64,000 bases of DNA from Sneathiella litorea (GCF_009882915.1 NZ_WTUW01000002.1:1117874-1181873); one strand, 5' to 3'. Positions 1 to 9,512 are shown, numbered from the stretch's first letter. The notes: a model not told the origin generated them from the letters alone. A program made the numbers and translations.

Positions 1-2
1 AA

Positions 3-893
3 TTGATCATCCCAAAAGAAAAATCACAAAGAGCGACCTGTGCCGTCGCCGAATCCCCGACGCCCATCGATTCTGAAAACACCGGACGACGACAGGGAAA
101 ACTCTCAGTCATTGGCATTGGCCCCGGACAGGAACCCTGGCGTACACCTGAGGCAAGCCACCTTATTCAGGAGGCGACCGATCTTGTCGCTTACGGTCTT
201 TATCTTGACCTTCTGGGGCATAGCATTGATGGCAAGACGCGCCATGACTTCGGCCTTGGAGAGGAGGAAAAGCGGGTCCGCGCGGCACTTGATCTTGCTG
301 CGAAAGGAAAGAATGTCGCCCTTATTTCTTCGGGCGATATTGGTATTTATGCGATGGCAACACTCGTGTTCGAGCTCATTGATCGAGAGCACAATCAGGA
401 CTGGGGCCGCCTCGATATCCAGGTTACGCCCGGTATCTCCGCACTGCAGGCCGCTGCCGCGCGGGCCGGCGCGCCGCTAGGACATGATTTTTGCACCATC
501 TCGCTCTCCGATTTACTCACCCCCTGGGAAGTGATCGAAAAACGTATTAAAGCCGCCGCAGAGGGAGATTTCGTTATTTCCTTTTATAACCCGGTCTCCA
601 TGAAAAGGCGGACACAGCTTCACGCCGCGAAGAAAATTCTGCTGGAACATCGCCCGGCGAATACGCCCGTCATCATTGCGCGTAATTTAGGCCGCGAGAC
701 GGAAAATGTGTCCTTCGTGTCGCTGAATGATCTCGATCCAGAAGAGATCGATATGCTGACCCTCGTTATGGTGGGCTCCAGCGAGAGCCGCCTCACCACC
801 ACAAATTCAGCGACTAAGAGCTGGGTCTATACACCACGCGGATATAGCGGCAAGCAGTCCGGCAAACCCATTAAAACAGGAACAGAGACATGA
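3..893 (+). CDS. cobJ: Precorrin-3B C17-methyltransferase, 5'-truncated, probably a CbiG-CobJ fusion
   Basis: Cytoplasmic SAM-dependent methyltransferase that methylates C17 and contracts the corrin ring in B12 synthesis. The tetrapyrrole methylase fold is clear: GIGPG at about residues 38-42 and SSGDIGIYAMA at about 109-119. The frame is open to the left edge, and a normal CobJ should begin near residue 33. The first 17 or so residues (IIPKEKSQRATCAVA) look like the C-terminal end of a CbiG domain, so the gene probably continues upstream as a CbiG-CobJ fusion. The TTG at 3 is therefore unlikely to be the real start. The stop overlaps the cobM start by 4 bases (ATGA). CobJ identity is firm; the fusion is inferred from a short tail. 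Confidence 0.9.
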   Translation: MIIPKEKSQRATCAVAESPTPIDSENTGRRQGKLSVIGIGPGQEPWRTPEASHLIQEATDLVAYGLYLDLLGHSIDGKTRHDFGLGEEEKRVRAALDLAAKGKNVALISSGDIGIYAMATLVFELIDREHNQDWGRLDIQVTPGISALQAAAARAGAPLGHDFCTISLSDLLTPWEVIEKRIKAAAEGDFVISFYNPVSMKRRTQLHAAKKILLEHRPANTPVIIARNLGRETENVSFVSLNDLDPEEIDMLTLVMVGSSESRLTTTNSATKSWVYTPRGYSGKQSGKPIKTGTET

Positions 894-1654
894 CAGTTTA
901 TTTCATTGGCGCCGGACCGGGCGCCGCGGACCTCATCACTCTCCGTGGCCGTGACCTGATCGCCAGCAGTCCTGTCTGCCTCTATGCGGGATCGCTGGTG
1001 CCAGAGGAGATCCTGACCCATGCACCCGATGACGCTCTTATCATCGATACCGCGCCACTCACCCTCGATGAGATTATCGATGAAATGGTCAAGGCCAATG
1101 ACAAGGGGCTCGATATTGCCCGCGTACATTCGGGTGATCCCAGCCTGTATGGCGCCATTGGAGAGCAAATGCGCCGCCTTGATGACCTTGGTATCGACTA
1201 CTCAATCACACCCGGCGTACCGGCATTTGCCGCCGTAGCTGCTACGCTCAAAACCGAATTTACCCTGCCGGAAGTAAGCCAGACAGTTATCCTCACCCGC
1301 ACGTCAATGAAAGCGACGGCGATGCCAAACCAGGAGGATTTGAACACTCTTGGTGCGTCCGGCGCAACGCTCGCCATTCATCTCTCCGTTCGCAACCTCC
1401 GGAATGTAACTGCGGAACTAATTCCCCATTATGGCGCGGATTGCCCGGTTGCCGTCGTGTTCCGCGCAAGCTGGCCGGATGAACAGATTATTCGCGGTAC
1501 ACTTGCGGATATCCGGGAAAAAGTTCGTGCCGAGAAAATCACGAGAACGGCACTGATTATTGTTGGCCGCGTGCTGGAGGCGAAGGGCTACCGGGACAGT
1601 GCTCTCTACCACGCGGATCATGTGCATGTTCTCCGGCCAAAGCGAAAGGCATAG
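890..1654 (+). CDS. cobM: Precorrin-4 C11-methyltransferase
   Basis: SAM-dependent methyltransferase acting at C11 of precorrin-4 in the aerobic-type B12 pathway. It has 254 residues, the usual family length. The SAM-binding loop GAGPG is at residues 7-11 and the HSGDPSLYGAIGEQ motif near 80-93. The ATG overlaps the cobJ stop in an ATGA arrangement, so translation is probably coupled to cobJ. The gene ends 8 bases before the convergent cobK. The anaerobic homologue CbiF does the same chemistry on cobalt-precorrin; the name cobM is used because CobJ and CobK are here, but the cobalt status of the intermediates cannot be read from the sequence. Confidence 0.93.
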   Translation: MTVYFIGAGPGAADLITLRGRDLIASSPVCLYAGSLVPEEILTHAPDDALIIDTAPLTLDEIIDEMVKANDKGLDIARVHSGDPSLYGAIGEQMRRLDDLGIDYSITPGVPAFAAVAATLKTEFTLPEVSQTVILTRTSMKATAMPNQEDLNTLGASGATLAIHLSVRNLRNVTAELIPHYGADCPVAVVFRASWPDEQIIRGTLADIREKVRAEKITRTALIIVGRVLEAKGYRDSALYHADHVHVLRPKRKA

Positions 1655-1662
1655 AATAAGCC

Positions 1663-2406
1663 CTATAGGCCTAAATGCAGAAGGAGCGCCTTAACATCAG
1701 AAAAGCGGGTGCAGTCGGGCAGCGCCGGGCGCTCAATCATGATAACCGGAATGCCCAATCGCCTCGCCGCCTCTATTTTTGCGTAGGTCGCGGTTCCCCC
1801 GCTGTTTTTGCTGACGAGAAGGTCAACCCGCCTTTCACGAAGCAAGCTGAATTCATCCTCTACCGAAAAGGGACCACGTCCCTGGATAAAAGAGACCTCA
1901 CTTCTCTGCGGCGCAAACTCAGCTTTTTCGATGCTGCGTACCAGAAAAAACTTATCTGCGATATCTTCAAAAGGAGCGAGTTCCTGCCGACCGACGGTTA
2001 GAAAGATACGATTGTAAGCGCACAATTTACTTGCGGCGTCTTTTACACTTGCAACTGAGACCCAGCAATCACCGGGTTGTTGCTTCCACTCAGGACGCTG
2101 AAGCCTTACAAAAGGTATATCTACCACGGCACAGGCATTAATGGCATTTCGCGTAATTTTGTCTGCGAAAGGATGGCTTGCATCTATCACAAAATTGATA
2201 TGATTGTCTGTGATGAACTGTCGAAGCCCCTCTTCTCCCCCAAACCCGCCAACGATTGTATTTCCGGACAGATGCCCCGGATTGCGCGTACGTCCGGCGA
2301 GAGAGGTAATCAGTTCAACGCCAGGATGGCCCGCAAGGGACTGGTTCAATCTCACTGCGTCATCCGTTCCCCCAAGCAGGAGAATTTTCCTCAGATCAGC
2401 CATCAC
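1663..2406 (-). CDS. cobK: Precorrin-6A reductase
   Basis: NAD(P)H-dependent reductase of precorrin-6A (or cobalt-precorrin-6A) in corrin synthesis. It has 247 residues. The N-terminal nucleotide-binding stretch ILLLGGTDDAVRL and the motif GRTRNPGHLSGNTIVGGFGG are typical of the CobK/CbiJ family, as is the internal IDASHPFADKITRNA segment. It lies downstream of cbiD on the minus strand and its start overlaps the cbiD end by 11 bases, so the two are co-translated. The start could be the first or second of two adjacent methionine codons. CobK and CbiJ cannot be separated by eye. Confidence 0.92.
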   Translation of the reverse strand: MMADLRKILLLGGTDDAVRLNQSLAGHPGVELITSLAGRTRNPGHLSGNTIVGGFGGEEGLRQFITDNHINFVIDASHPFADKITRNAINACAVVDIPFVRLQRPEWKQQPGDCWVSVASVKDAASKLCAYNRIFLTVGRQELAPFEDIADKFFLVRSIEKAEFAPQRSEVSFIQGRGPFSVEDEFSLLRERRVDLLVSKNSGGTATYAKIEAARRLGIPVIMIERPALPDCTRFSDVKALLLHLGL

Positions 2407-3508
2407 TTCGACCCACCAGATGCCCGGATCGATCGAAAATCAAAATATTAATCATGACTGCTCCCCCGGCGATGTCCGACGCGACCTCTTTGGCTCTTTT
2501 TGCCACAAGATCGGCAAGCGATAGCTCCGCCTCCCTCGAATATTGGAGCACTTGCATCGCGGTGTTTGCCTCTCTTGTCATTTCCATCAACTTTCTATCC
2601 GCCCCGAGTGTGGCCAGTTGATCGGCCAGCCAGTTGAAGTCAACACGGCTACGCCCCGAATGGAGATCCATATGACCCTGCGCAAGCTTGGTAATCTTGG
2701 CGAAGCCGCCCGCAATTGTCAGGTGAGGCACCGGATGCTTTTTCAGATACTTCAACACACCACCGGCAAAATCCCCCATATCCAGAAGAGCGGTTTCAGG
2801 GAGATCATAAATCGCGGCAACTGCCTTTTCGGACGTCGAACCCGTACTCGCAGCAAGATGGGTAAGGTTGTTTGCCCGCGCAACGTCAATGCCACGGTGA
2901 ATGGACGCGATCCAGGAAGCGCAGGAATAAGGCACAACAATGCCGGTCGTGCCCAGAACTGACAGCCCCCCAACAATGCCTAGCCGTCCGTTCATCGTAT
3001 GGCGCGCGAGTTCCTCCCCATTCTCGATGCCAATTTCAATCTCGATATCTGGGGATTCGCCAAACTCCCTGATAATTTCCGTGACTACCTCCGTCATCAT
3101 TTGGCGTGGGACGGGATTGATGGCGGCCTCACCAACAGAAATTGGAAGACCCTCTTTTGTAACGGTCCCCACGCCCTCACCCGCCTGAAAGCGAATTCCA
3201 CTACCTGCGGTTCCACGCCGGACCGTCGAGATAACCCGTGCAAGATGCGTAACATCAGGGTCATCGCCCGCATCCTTGATGATACTGGCACGCGAAAAAT
3301 CCGCGCCCTTTTCCTCTGTCGCCAGCGCAAAGGCAGGTGTCTGGCCACGCGGCAGGGTTATTGTTACCGGATCGGGAAACTCCTCGCTAAAAAAAGCCGT
3401 CAACGCCGCCTTCGTCGCGGCAGTTGCACAGGCGCCCGTGGTCCAGCCATAGCGCAATTCCTTTATGGATTTCTCTTTCATGGATACATTTATAGGCGTC
3501 AGCATCAC
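2396..3508 (-). CDS. cbiD: Cobalt-precorrin-5B C1-methyltransferase
   Basis: SAM-dependent C1-methyltransferase that also accompanies loss of the two-carbon fragment at the precorrin-5 stage. The diagnostic N-terminal motif RYGWTTGACATAATKAA is at about residues 19-35, followed by the conserved ATEEKGADF and SIIKDAGDDPDVTH blocks. At 370 residues the length is normal. A later methionine (MKEKSIKELRYG, residue 10) is an alternative start. The gene heads a minus-strand pair with cobK and is divergent from cobA with only about 40 bases between them. CbiD is the anaerobic-route counterpart of CobF, so it points to a mixed pathway. Confidence 0.93.
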   Translation of the reverse strand: MMLTPINVSMKEKSIKELRYGWTTGACATAATKAALTAFFSEEFPDPVTITLPRGQTPAFALATEEKGADFSRASIIKDAGDDPDVTHLARVISTVRRGTAGSGIRFQAGEGVGTVTKEGLPISVGEAAINPVPRQMMTEVVTEIIREFGESPDIEIEIGIENGEELARHTMNGRLGIVGGLSVLGTTGIVVPYSCASWIASIHRGIDVARANNLTHLAASTGSTSEKAVAAIYDLPETALLDMGDFAGGVLKYLKKHPVPHLTIAGGFAKITKLAQGHMDLHSGRSRVDFNWLADQLATLGADRKLMEMTREANTAMQVLQYSREAELSLADLVAKRAKEVASDIAGGAVMINILIFDRSGHLVGRSDG

Positions 3509-3550
3509 TGATGGCTAGGCGTCATGAGAATAGATGTGTAAAAGAGGGAT

Positions 3551-4351
3551 ATGGATGAAATTTTGAGTAAATTACCCGCCTTTGAGCCGGGTTCCGTTTG
3601 GTTGGTTGGCGCGGGTCCCGGTGACGCGGGCTTGCTGACTTTATATGGATATGAAGCGCTGAGACAAGCTGACGTACTGGTCTATGATGCGCTGGTCGGG
3701 CAGGATATTTTGAGCCTGACCGGGCCGGATACCATACTTGAATATGCTGGCAAGCGGGGCGGCAAACCTTCGCCGAAACAGACTGATATTACGGAGCGGC
3801 TGATCACCCTCGCACGGGAGGGTAAAAGGGTTCTGCGCCTAAAAGGCGGCGATCCCTATATCTTCGGCCGTGGCGGAGAGGAAGCCTTGATGCTGGCCGC
3901 CCACAATATCCCTTTTCGGGTCATTCCGGGCATTTCTTCAGGTGTTGGCGGTCTTGCGTATGCGGGCATCCCCCTCACCCACCGGGAAACAAATTCCGCC
4001 GTCACTTTTCTCACGGGTCATGATGCGAGCGGTGAAGTGCCAAACGTCAATTGGGAGCATATCGCGAAGGGCTCCCCCGTTATTGTTATCTATATGGGCC
4101 TCAAGCATATTGCGACGATCACAGAGCGGCTGGTCAGCTTCGGTCGACCAAAAGAGGAACCCGTTGCCGTGATTTTCAGAGCGACAACTGAAAATCAGAG
4201 GGTTGTTGTTTCGACATTGGAAAAAGCTGCAGAGGATGTAGAGGCAAGCGGGCTTAAGCCTCCTGCCCTAATTGTTGTTGGGGATGTCGTAAAACTGCGG
4301 CCTGACCTTGACTGGTATAGCCGTTTTCTCGACGGAAATAGAGGGGCATAA
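3551..4351 (+). CDS. cobA: Uroporphyrinogen-III C-methyltransferase
   Basis: Catalyses the two SAM-dependent methylations of uroporphyrinogen III at C2 and C7 to give precorrin-2, the entry step to cobalamin and sirohaem. The fold is marked by VGAGPGDAGLLTL near residue 19 and LKGGDPYIFGRGGEEA near residue 98. At 266 residues it is a single-domain SUMT without the CysG dehydrogenase/ferrochelatase part. A GAGGG ribosome site lies just upstream of the ATG. The stop is one base before the cobB ATG, so it heads the cobA-cobB-cobU-cobS unit. Confidence 0.93.
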   Translation: MDEILSKLPAFEPGSVWLVGAGPGDAGLLTLYGYEALRQADVLVYDALVGQDILSLTGPDTILEYAGKRGGKPSPKQTDITERLITLAREGKRVLRLKGGDPYIFGRGGEEALMLAAHNIPFRVIPGISSGVGGLAYAGIPLTHRETNSAVTFLTGHDASGEVPNVNWEHIAKGSPVIVIYMGLKHIATITERLVSFGRPKEEPVAVIFRATTENQRVVVSTLEKAAEDVEASGLKPPALIVVGDVVKLRPDLDWYSRFLDGNRGA

Positions 4352-4352
4352 A

Positions 4353-5669
4353 ATGGCTCCCTCGAGTGCCCCAGCCATCCTCATTGCCGCGCCAGCCTCC
4401 GGATCGGGAAAGACAACCATAACACTGGCACTCCTGCGAGCATTCAGGCGAAACGGTATCAAAGTCGGCTCTTTCAAGGTTGGCCCCGATTATATCGACC
4501 CGGCATTTCATACGCACGCTAGCGGCAAAGTCTGTTTCAATCTTGACCCTTGGGCAATGCGAAAGGATTGTCAGGCAGCAGTGCTTGATCAAGTGATGAA
4601 TGACTGCGAGCTAGTTGTTGGTGAAGGGGTAATGGGGCTTTTCGATGGAGCTCGTGATGGAACCGGATCAACGGCCGATGTCGCAGCCGAATGGGACTTG
4701 CCAATCATACTTGTAGTAGATGCGAAAGGCCAAGGCGCGAGTGTAACTGCCCTTCTCGAAGGATTTAACAATCACAAAAGTAATATTTGCCTCTCTGGCG
4801 TGATTTTTAACAAGGTCGGCGGCCCCGGCCATGTTCATCTCCTTTCAGAGGCAGCCGCAAAAGCAGGCATACCGGCTCTCGGCTTCATCCCGAAATCGGA
4901 CGACCTCGCCATAAACCATCGACATCTGGGTTTGGTTCAGGCACGGGAGAAGCGAGATCTGGACGAATTTCTACAAAAAGCTGCGGACATGATTGAAGAC
5001 AGCTGCGATCTTACAGCTATACGAGAAATCGCAAAGACTATTCGGTCTCAAGGTGACACGCCAGCAAGCGCCATTCCGCCGCTCGCGCAACGGATAGCCA
5101 TCGCAGAGGATGATGCTTTTGCGTTTACCTATCCCCATATTCTGGCAGAATGGCAAAGATCGGGCGCAGAAATTAGCTTCTTTTCCCCCCTCGCTGATGA
5201 GGCACCAAAGCCGGATGCCGATGCGATTTTTCTACCCGGTGGATATCCCGAGCTATATGCAGCAATCCTCGCCGCTTCTGCGAATTTCAAAACAGTGGTG
5301 CGCGCGGCGGCTGAGGCAAGCAAACCTGTTTATGGGGAATGCGGTGGTTTCATGACTCTTGGCAATAGCCTCACCGATAAAAATGGATTATGTCACGAGA
5401 TGCTTGGGTTATTACCTGTAGAGACATCTTTCGCCACACCTAAATTGCATCTTGGGTACCGTAATGCGACTCTGAAAGCTAATTGCATTCTTGGGAATTT
5501 AAACGAAAAATTTTCGGCGCATGAGTTTCACTATGCATCGATAAGCGAGGCCGATAAGACGCCCCCGCTCTTTGATATATCGGATGCGTTGGGGAAAGAT
5601 CTTGGTTCAGTCGGCGCAACTCTGAATTCAGTTTCAGGTTCCTTTATCCATCTGATTGACCGGAGGTAA
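4353..5669 (+). CDS. cobB: Cobyrinate / hydrogenobyrinate a,c-diamide synthase
   Basis: ATP- and glutamine-dependent amidation of the a and c carboxylates of the corrin ring. The N-terminal P-loop domain has APASGSGKTT at about residues 13-22. The C-terminal class I glutamine amidotransferase-like domain has LPGGYPELYA near 294 and the nucleophile motif YGECGG with Cys330. The ATG at 4353 is chosen because GAGGGGC lies 12 bases upstream and the domain begins here; the TTG at 4308 would start inside cobA. The stop falls just before the ribosome-site-linked cobU start. CobB and CbiA cannot be distinguished reliably by eye. Confidence 0.92.
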   Translation: MAPSSAPAILIAAPASGSGKTTITLALLRAFRRNGIKVGSFKVGPDYIDPAFHTHASGKVCFNLDPWAMRKDCQAAVLDQVMNDCELVVGEGVMGLFDGARDGTGSTADVAAEWDLPIILVVDAKGQGASVTALLEGFNNHKSNICLSGVIFNKVGGPGHVHLLSEAAAKAGIPALGFIPKSDDLAINHRHLGLVQAREKRDLDEFLQKAADMIEDSCDLTAIREIAKTIRSQGDTPASAIPPLAQRIAIAEDDAFAFTYPHILAEWQRSGAEISFFSPLADEAPKPDADAIFLPGGYPELYAAILAASANFKTVVRAAAEASKPVYGECGGFMTLGNSLTDKNGLCHEMLGLLPVETSFATPKLHLGYRNATLKANCILGNLNEKFSAHEFHYASISEADKTPPLFDISDALGKDLGSVGATLNSVSGSFIHLIDRR

Positions 5670-5670
5670 C

Positions 5671-6183
5671 ATGACTGGAAAAATCTCCCTTATTCTTGGT
5701 GGCGCGCGTTCCGGCAAAAGCCGGTTCGCGGAAAAGCTGGTGGTCCAGACCGATGCCCCACGGCTTTATCTTGCAACTGCGCAAGCCTTCGATAGTGAAA
5801 TGGAAAGACGTATTGCCAGCCATAAACAAGACCGCGGATCTAGCTGGACCACCATCGAGGAACCTATCCATCTCGCCGAAGCACTTTCCCTGCACTCTGC
5901 TCAATCTAATATTATTCTGGTGGATTGCCTGACACTCTGGCTTAGTAATCTCATGGGTCACGATTTACCCATTGAGCAGGAATTTGACAAGCTTTTGACG
6001 GCCCTCTCAAAACTTCCCGGACCGGTTATACTTGTCTCCAACGAAGTTGGTCAGGGTATAGTGCCAGAAAATGCTCTTGCACGCGCTTTCAGGGATCATG
6101 CTGGAAAACTGCATCAGCGGATAGCAGAAATCTCCGAAGAGGTTTATTTTATAACCGCGGGACTACCACAGAAACTGAAGTAG
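5671..6183 (+). CDS. cobU: Bifunctional adenosylcobinamide kinase / adenosylcobinamide-phosphate guanylyltransferase
   Basis: Phosphorylates adenosylcobinamide and transfers GMP to it, preparing the nucleotide loop (CobP/CobU family). It has 170 residues. The P-loop GGARSGKSRFAE is at about residues 8-19. The helix ERRIASHKQDR near residue 40 carries the candidate guanylylated histidine, and VDCLTLWLSNLM and SNEVGQGIVPE are further family motifs. The start at 5671 has CGGAGG 5-10 bases upstream; the TTG at 5656 lies inside cobB and is less likely. Six bases separate it from cobS. Confidence 0.93.
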   Translation: MTGKISLILGGARSGKSRFAEKLVVQTDAPRLYLATAQAFDSEMERRIASHKQDRGSSWTTIEEPIHLAEALSLHSAQSNIILVDCLTLWLSNLMGHDLPIEQEFDKLLTALSKLPGPVILVSNEVGQGIVPENALARAFRDHAGKLHQRIAEISEEVYFITAGLPQKLK

Positions 6184-6189
6184 GCAAAT

Positions 6190-6978
6190 ATGACTGACCC
6201 TCAATCACGAATACCAACGCCCTACAAAGGGAGCTGGGTGCAGGACTTTCTGGTGGCTCTGGTCTTCCTGACCCGGCTGCCTATTCGTCCAGACTTCACC
6301 TTCAATATGACGGCGCTCAAGTCGGCTTGTCGGGTCTTTTCCCTGATAGGCCTTATTGTCGGGGGGGTGACCGGGACCATCTATATCCTTGCGACATTTA
6401 TGGGCTTACCGCTTCTTGTCTCCGCCCTCCTGGCGGTGGCGGGACAGGTAATTATAACCGGCGCCCTTCACGAGGATGCAATTGGTGATGTCGCTGATGG
6501 TTTCGGTGGTGGCGCGGATAAAGTGAAGAAGCTCGCTATCATGCGGGATAGCCGCGTTGGAACCTACGCGGTTGTCACCCTCATCTTAATCATCGGACTT
6601 AAAGTCGCCGCGCTCGGGAACATGCCTGATCCGCTAATGGGCTTTGCCATTCTTGTCGTTGCAGCCGCTGTCAGCCGAGGCCTGATAACCTGGGCACTTT
6701 ACCTGCTCCCCAGCGCACGCGACGAAGGGCTTGGTCATGGTGCAGGAAGGCCGGAGATTATGGCGCCATTGGTATCGGCAGTCCTTTGCACATTGATTGC
6801 CATACTCATTTTAGGGCCACATCTTGGGGCCGTTGCCCTCCTGTCCGGAATTATCGGTGCCGGCATGATGGGAGTGATTGCAAAGCGTCAGATAGGAGGG
6901 CAAACAGGCGATGTTCTGGGCGCAATTCAACAGGTTTCAGAAATCTTTATCCTGATCGCCTGCCTCATGGCAATTTAA
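6190..6978 (+). CDS. cobS: Adenosylcobinamide-GDP ribazoletransferase (cobalamin synthase)
   Basis: Membrane enzyme that joins alpha-ribazole(-phosphate) to adenosylcobinamide-GDP, the last step of the nucleotide-loop assembly. The family signature HEDAIGDVADGFGGGADKVKKL lies around residues 95-115, followed by IMRDSRVGTYA. Five or more hydrophobic segments fit an inner-membrane protein. At 262 residues the length is normal. The N-terminal LTRLPI motif is present near residue 27. It ends the plus-strand B12 unit and is convergent with hrpB, 14 bases apart. Genes such as cobT, cobC/D, cobN and cobO are not in this window. Confidence 0.93.
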   Translation: MTDPQSRIPTPYKGSWVQDFLVALVFLTRLPIRPDFTFNMTALKSACRVFSLIGLIVGGVTGTIYILATFMGLPLLVSALLAVAGQVIITGALHEDAIGDVADGFGGGADKVKKLAIMRDSRVGTYAVVTLILIIGLKVAALGNMPDPLMGFAILVVAAAVSRGLITWALYLLPSARDEGLGHGAGRPEIMAPLVSAVLCTLIAILILGPHLGAVALLSGIIGAGMMGVIAKRQIGGQTGDVLGAIQQVSEIFILIACLMAI

Positions 6979-6992
6979 TAGTCGGGTTACTC

Positions 6993-9512
6993 TCAAGTTT
7001 TGCGTGGTTTCACGCGATGGGTTGCCTCCGCCTGCATAGGATCATCAGGCCAATAATGTTTTGGGTAACGCCCCTTTAGGTCTTTCTTGACATCGACATA
7101 GGTGTTTTGCCAGAAACTGGCCAGGTCCTGCGTAATCTGAACCGGCCGTCGCGCCGGGGAGAGAAGATGAATTGACACTGGAACGCGCCCTTCTGCCAAT
7201 TTCGGCACCGAGTATAGGCCAAAAACTTCCTGTAATCGCACCGCAAGAACCGGGTTCTCTGGATTACTGAAATCAAGACGGATTTGCGATCCGCTCGGCA
7301 CTTTCACTGAAGGCGGCGCAAGCTTTTCAAGACGCAACTGCTGTTCCCAACTTAAGCGGCTTTTAAGGATTTCCAGCATACTTAATTCCTGTAAATCCGA
7401 GAGCGAAGACTTGCCCGCAAGAAATGGTAACAGCCAATCTTCAAGGGTTTCTTCAAGTGCCGACATTGATAAGTCAGGCCATCTACCGCCAGTATCATGA
7501 AGCCTTACGAATTTAACCCTGTCCAGAAATGCAAGACTTTCAGTATTCCATGGCAGTGGCTTTAACTCCTTACCTTTTATAGCAGTTAGCAACGCCGTTG
7601 AAATCTCCTCCGGGGCGGGATGTTTGATCCGCTTTTGATCCAGAACGACTGCGCCCAATTTACGTTCACTCACCGCAATCACTCGTTCCTTTTTCTCATC
7701 CCAATAGACGCGACGCACGGAGGAAATCTGGTGTTGAAAATAGGTCTCGATATCTTCCAATGATATCGGCGCCGCCAAGTCAATTCGGGCATCTCGCCCC
7801 TTCCCATCCAACTCAGCGACAACGAGAAACGGCTCACTTTTAAGCTTGTCATTTTCACCTAGTCGGGCCCCCCGGCCGCCGGACAAACGATATTGAACTT
7901 CACTCCTTTCTCGTAACTCACCTATACGATCCGGGTAAGCAAAGGCGAGTAACAAACCAGCCAGACTATTTTCTTTTGAACCCATTTTAATTGAAAGGCG
8001 CCGTGCAAGATCATCTCTTAAACGCAGAACCTGCGTAACAGGCCCCCCATCTCTTTTTGTCGTTCTGCTTTTCCTGGCCTCATCAAGAAGTTCCAGACGC
8101 GTGCCTATATCGGAGTTTGGAAATTCGCGATCACGGCGCAAAATGTCCCTTTCCGAGAGCAACGCGGCAATATCTACGGCAAGGCTGTCCATATTTATTT
8201 TTCGCGCCCTTAACACCATACCAGCGAGCCTTGGATGAAGCGGCAACTTAACGATGTCCCGCCCCAGATTTGTGATTTTCCCCAAGACATCGAGTGCGCC
8301 AAGGGCCTGAAGCATATCCTTGCCTTGCGCAATCAGGCCAGGTGGTGGCGCGTCCATCCAGAATAAGTCGGACACGTCCTGTATACCCCAATTGGCAAGT
8401 TCCAGGACAAGAGGGCTTAAATCAGCCGTCATGATCTCGGGCGAAGCAAATTCAATAAGTCCACGATCCTCTGCCGCAGTCCAAAGACGATAGCAAACAC
8501 CGGGACCTTGCCGACCGGATCTTCCCCTTCTCTGATCTGCGGAAGCCCGCGCAACCTTGCGGGTTACGAGTGACGTCATACCGCTATTTGGATCAAATAC
8601 CGGGCTTCGGGCGAGTCCGGCATCAATAACAATCTTTACACCTTCGATAGTGAGGCTTGTTTCCGCTATATCCGTTGAGAGAACTATTTTCCGCCTTCCC
8701 TTAATGTCAGGCAAGACAGCTCTATCCTGATCTCGCAGCGGCAAGCTTCCATAGAGAGTAAGCACCTGCGCCTCCGCGAGCATAGGCGACCCTGACAACA
8801 GCTTTTGAGTCCGGCTAATTTCCCCAACACCGGGTAGAAATACAAGAATATCTCCCTCCGCCTCCAGAAATGCCTGCTCAACAACCGCCGCAGTAGTCTG
8901 CTCAATCCGTTTAGACGAGGGGCGCGAAAGGAACCTGGTTTCAACCGGAAACTGACGCCCTTCACTCTTGATAACCGGTGCACCGTCCAAAGCATTTGAA
9001 AGGCGCCCCCCTTCAATTGTTGCAGACATCAACAAAAGCTTTAGATCATCTCGCAAAATCTCCTGCACCTGCCGGGAGAAAGCAAGCCCCAGATCAGTCT
9101 GCAGGCTCCGTTCATGAAATTCATCGAATATGACTAGCCCGACACCCGCCAGTTCGGGGTCAGCCTGTATGCGACGGGTCAAGATCCCTTCAGTCACCAC
9201 TTCAATCCGGGTCTGGCGGCTGACTTTACTATCAAGGCGCACGCGGTACCCAACGGTCTGGCCAACGTCTTCTCCCAACAGTGCCGCCATGCGATGGGCG
9301 GCGGCACGGGCGGCCAGTCTGCGTGGCTCCAACATGATGATTTTTTGATCACCTAGCAATCCTGAGTGCAGCAGGTAAAGCGGTACCAGTGTAGTTTTAC
9401 CTGCGCCAGGCGCTGCCTCCAGAATAGCCGTTGATGATTTTTCAAAGGCGGCTGATATTTCCCCAAGGCAATCGACAATGGGCAAACCGGTTTTCGCAAA
9501 ATCAATGGTCAT
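6993..9512 (-). CDS. hrpB: ATP-dependent RNA helicase HrpB
   Basis: DEAH-family helicase of 839 residues. The Walker A motif APGAGKTT is at about residues 34-41, the Walker B/motif II is DEFH at about 130-133, and motif VI reads QRRGRSGRQGPG. These are followed by the helicase-associated HA2/OB region and a long HrpB-type C-terminal domain containing LSPARRPVQITQDLASFW. HrpB roles in bacteria are poorly defined; RNA processing is assumed. The ATG at 9512 overlaps the stop of the upstream exporter gene by 4 bases (ATGA), so they form one minus-strand unit, although no functional link is known. Confidence 0.93.
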   Translation of the reverse strand: MTIDFAKTGLPIVDCLGEISAAFEKSSTAILEAAPGAGKTTLVPLYLLHSGLLGDQKIIMLEPRRLAARAAAHRMAALLGEDVGQTVGYRVRLDSKVSRQTRIEVVTEGILTRRIQADPELAGVGLVIFDEFHERSLQTDLGLAFSRQVQEILRDDLKLLLMSATIEGGRLSNALDGAPVIKSEGRQFPVETRFLSRPSSKRIEQTTAAVVEQAFLEAEGDILVFLPGVGEISRTQKLLSGSPMLAEAQVLTLYGSLPLRDQDRAVLPDIKGRRKIVLSTDIAETSLTIEGVKIVIDAGLARSPVFDPNSGMTSLVTRKVARASADQRRGRSGRQGPGVCYRLWTAAEDRGLIEFASPEIMTADLSPLVLELANWGIQDVSDLFWMDAPPPGLIAQGKDMLQALGALDVLGKITNLGRDIVKLPLHPRLAGMVLRARKINMDSLAVDIAALLSERDILRRDREFPNSDIGTRLELLDEARKSRTTKRDGGPVTQVLRLRDDLARRLSIKMGSKENSLAGLLLAFAYPDRIGELRERSEVQYRLSGGRGARLGENDKLKSEPFLVVAELDGKGRDARIDLAAPISLEDIETYFQHQISSVRRVYWDEKKERVIAVSERKLGAVVLDQKRIKHPAPEEISTALLTAIKGKELKPLPWNTESLAFLDRVKFVRLHDTGGRWPDLSMSALEETLEDWLLPFLAGKSSLSDLQELSMLEILKSRLSWEQQLRLEKLAPPSVKVPSGSQIRLDFSNPENPVLAVRLQEVFGLYSVPKLAEGRVPVSIHLLSPARRPVQITQDLASFWQNTYVDVKKDLKGRYPKHYWPDDPMQAEATHRVKPRKT

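Noticed and set aside
3509-3550. Cobalamin riboswitch before cobA or cbiD
   Set aside because: The divergent gap is only about 40 bases, too short for the aptamer. A riboswitch may lie upstream of the window edge.
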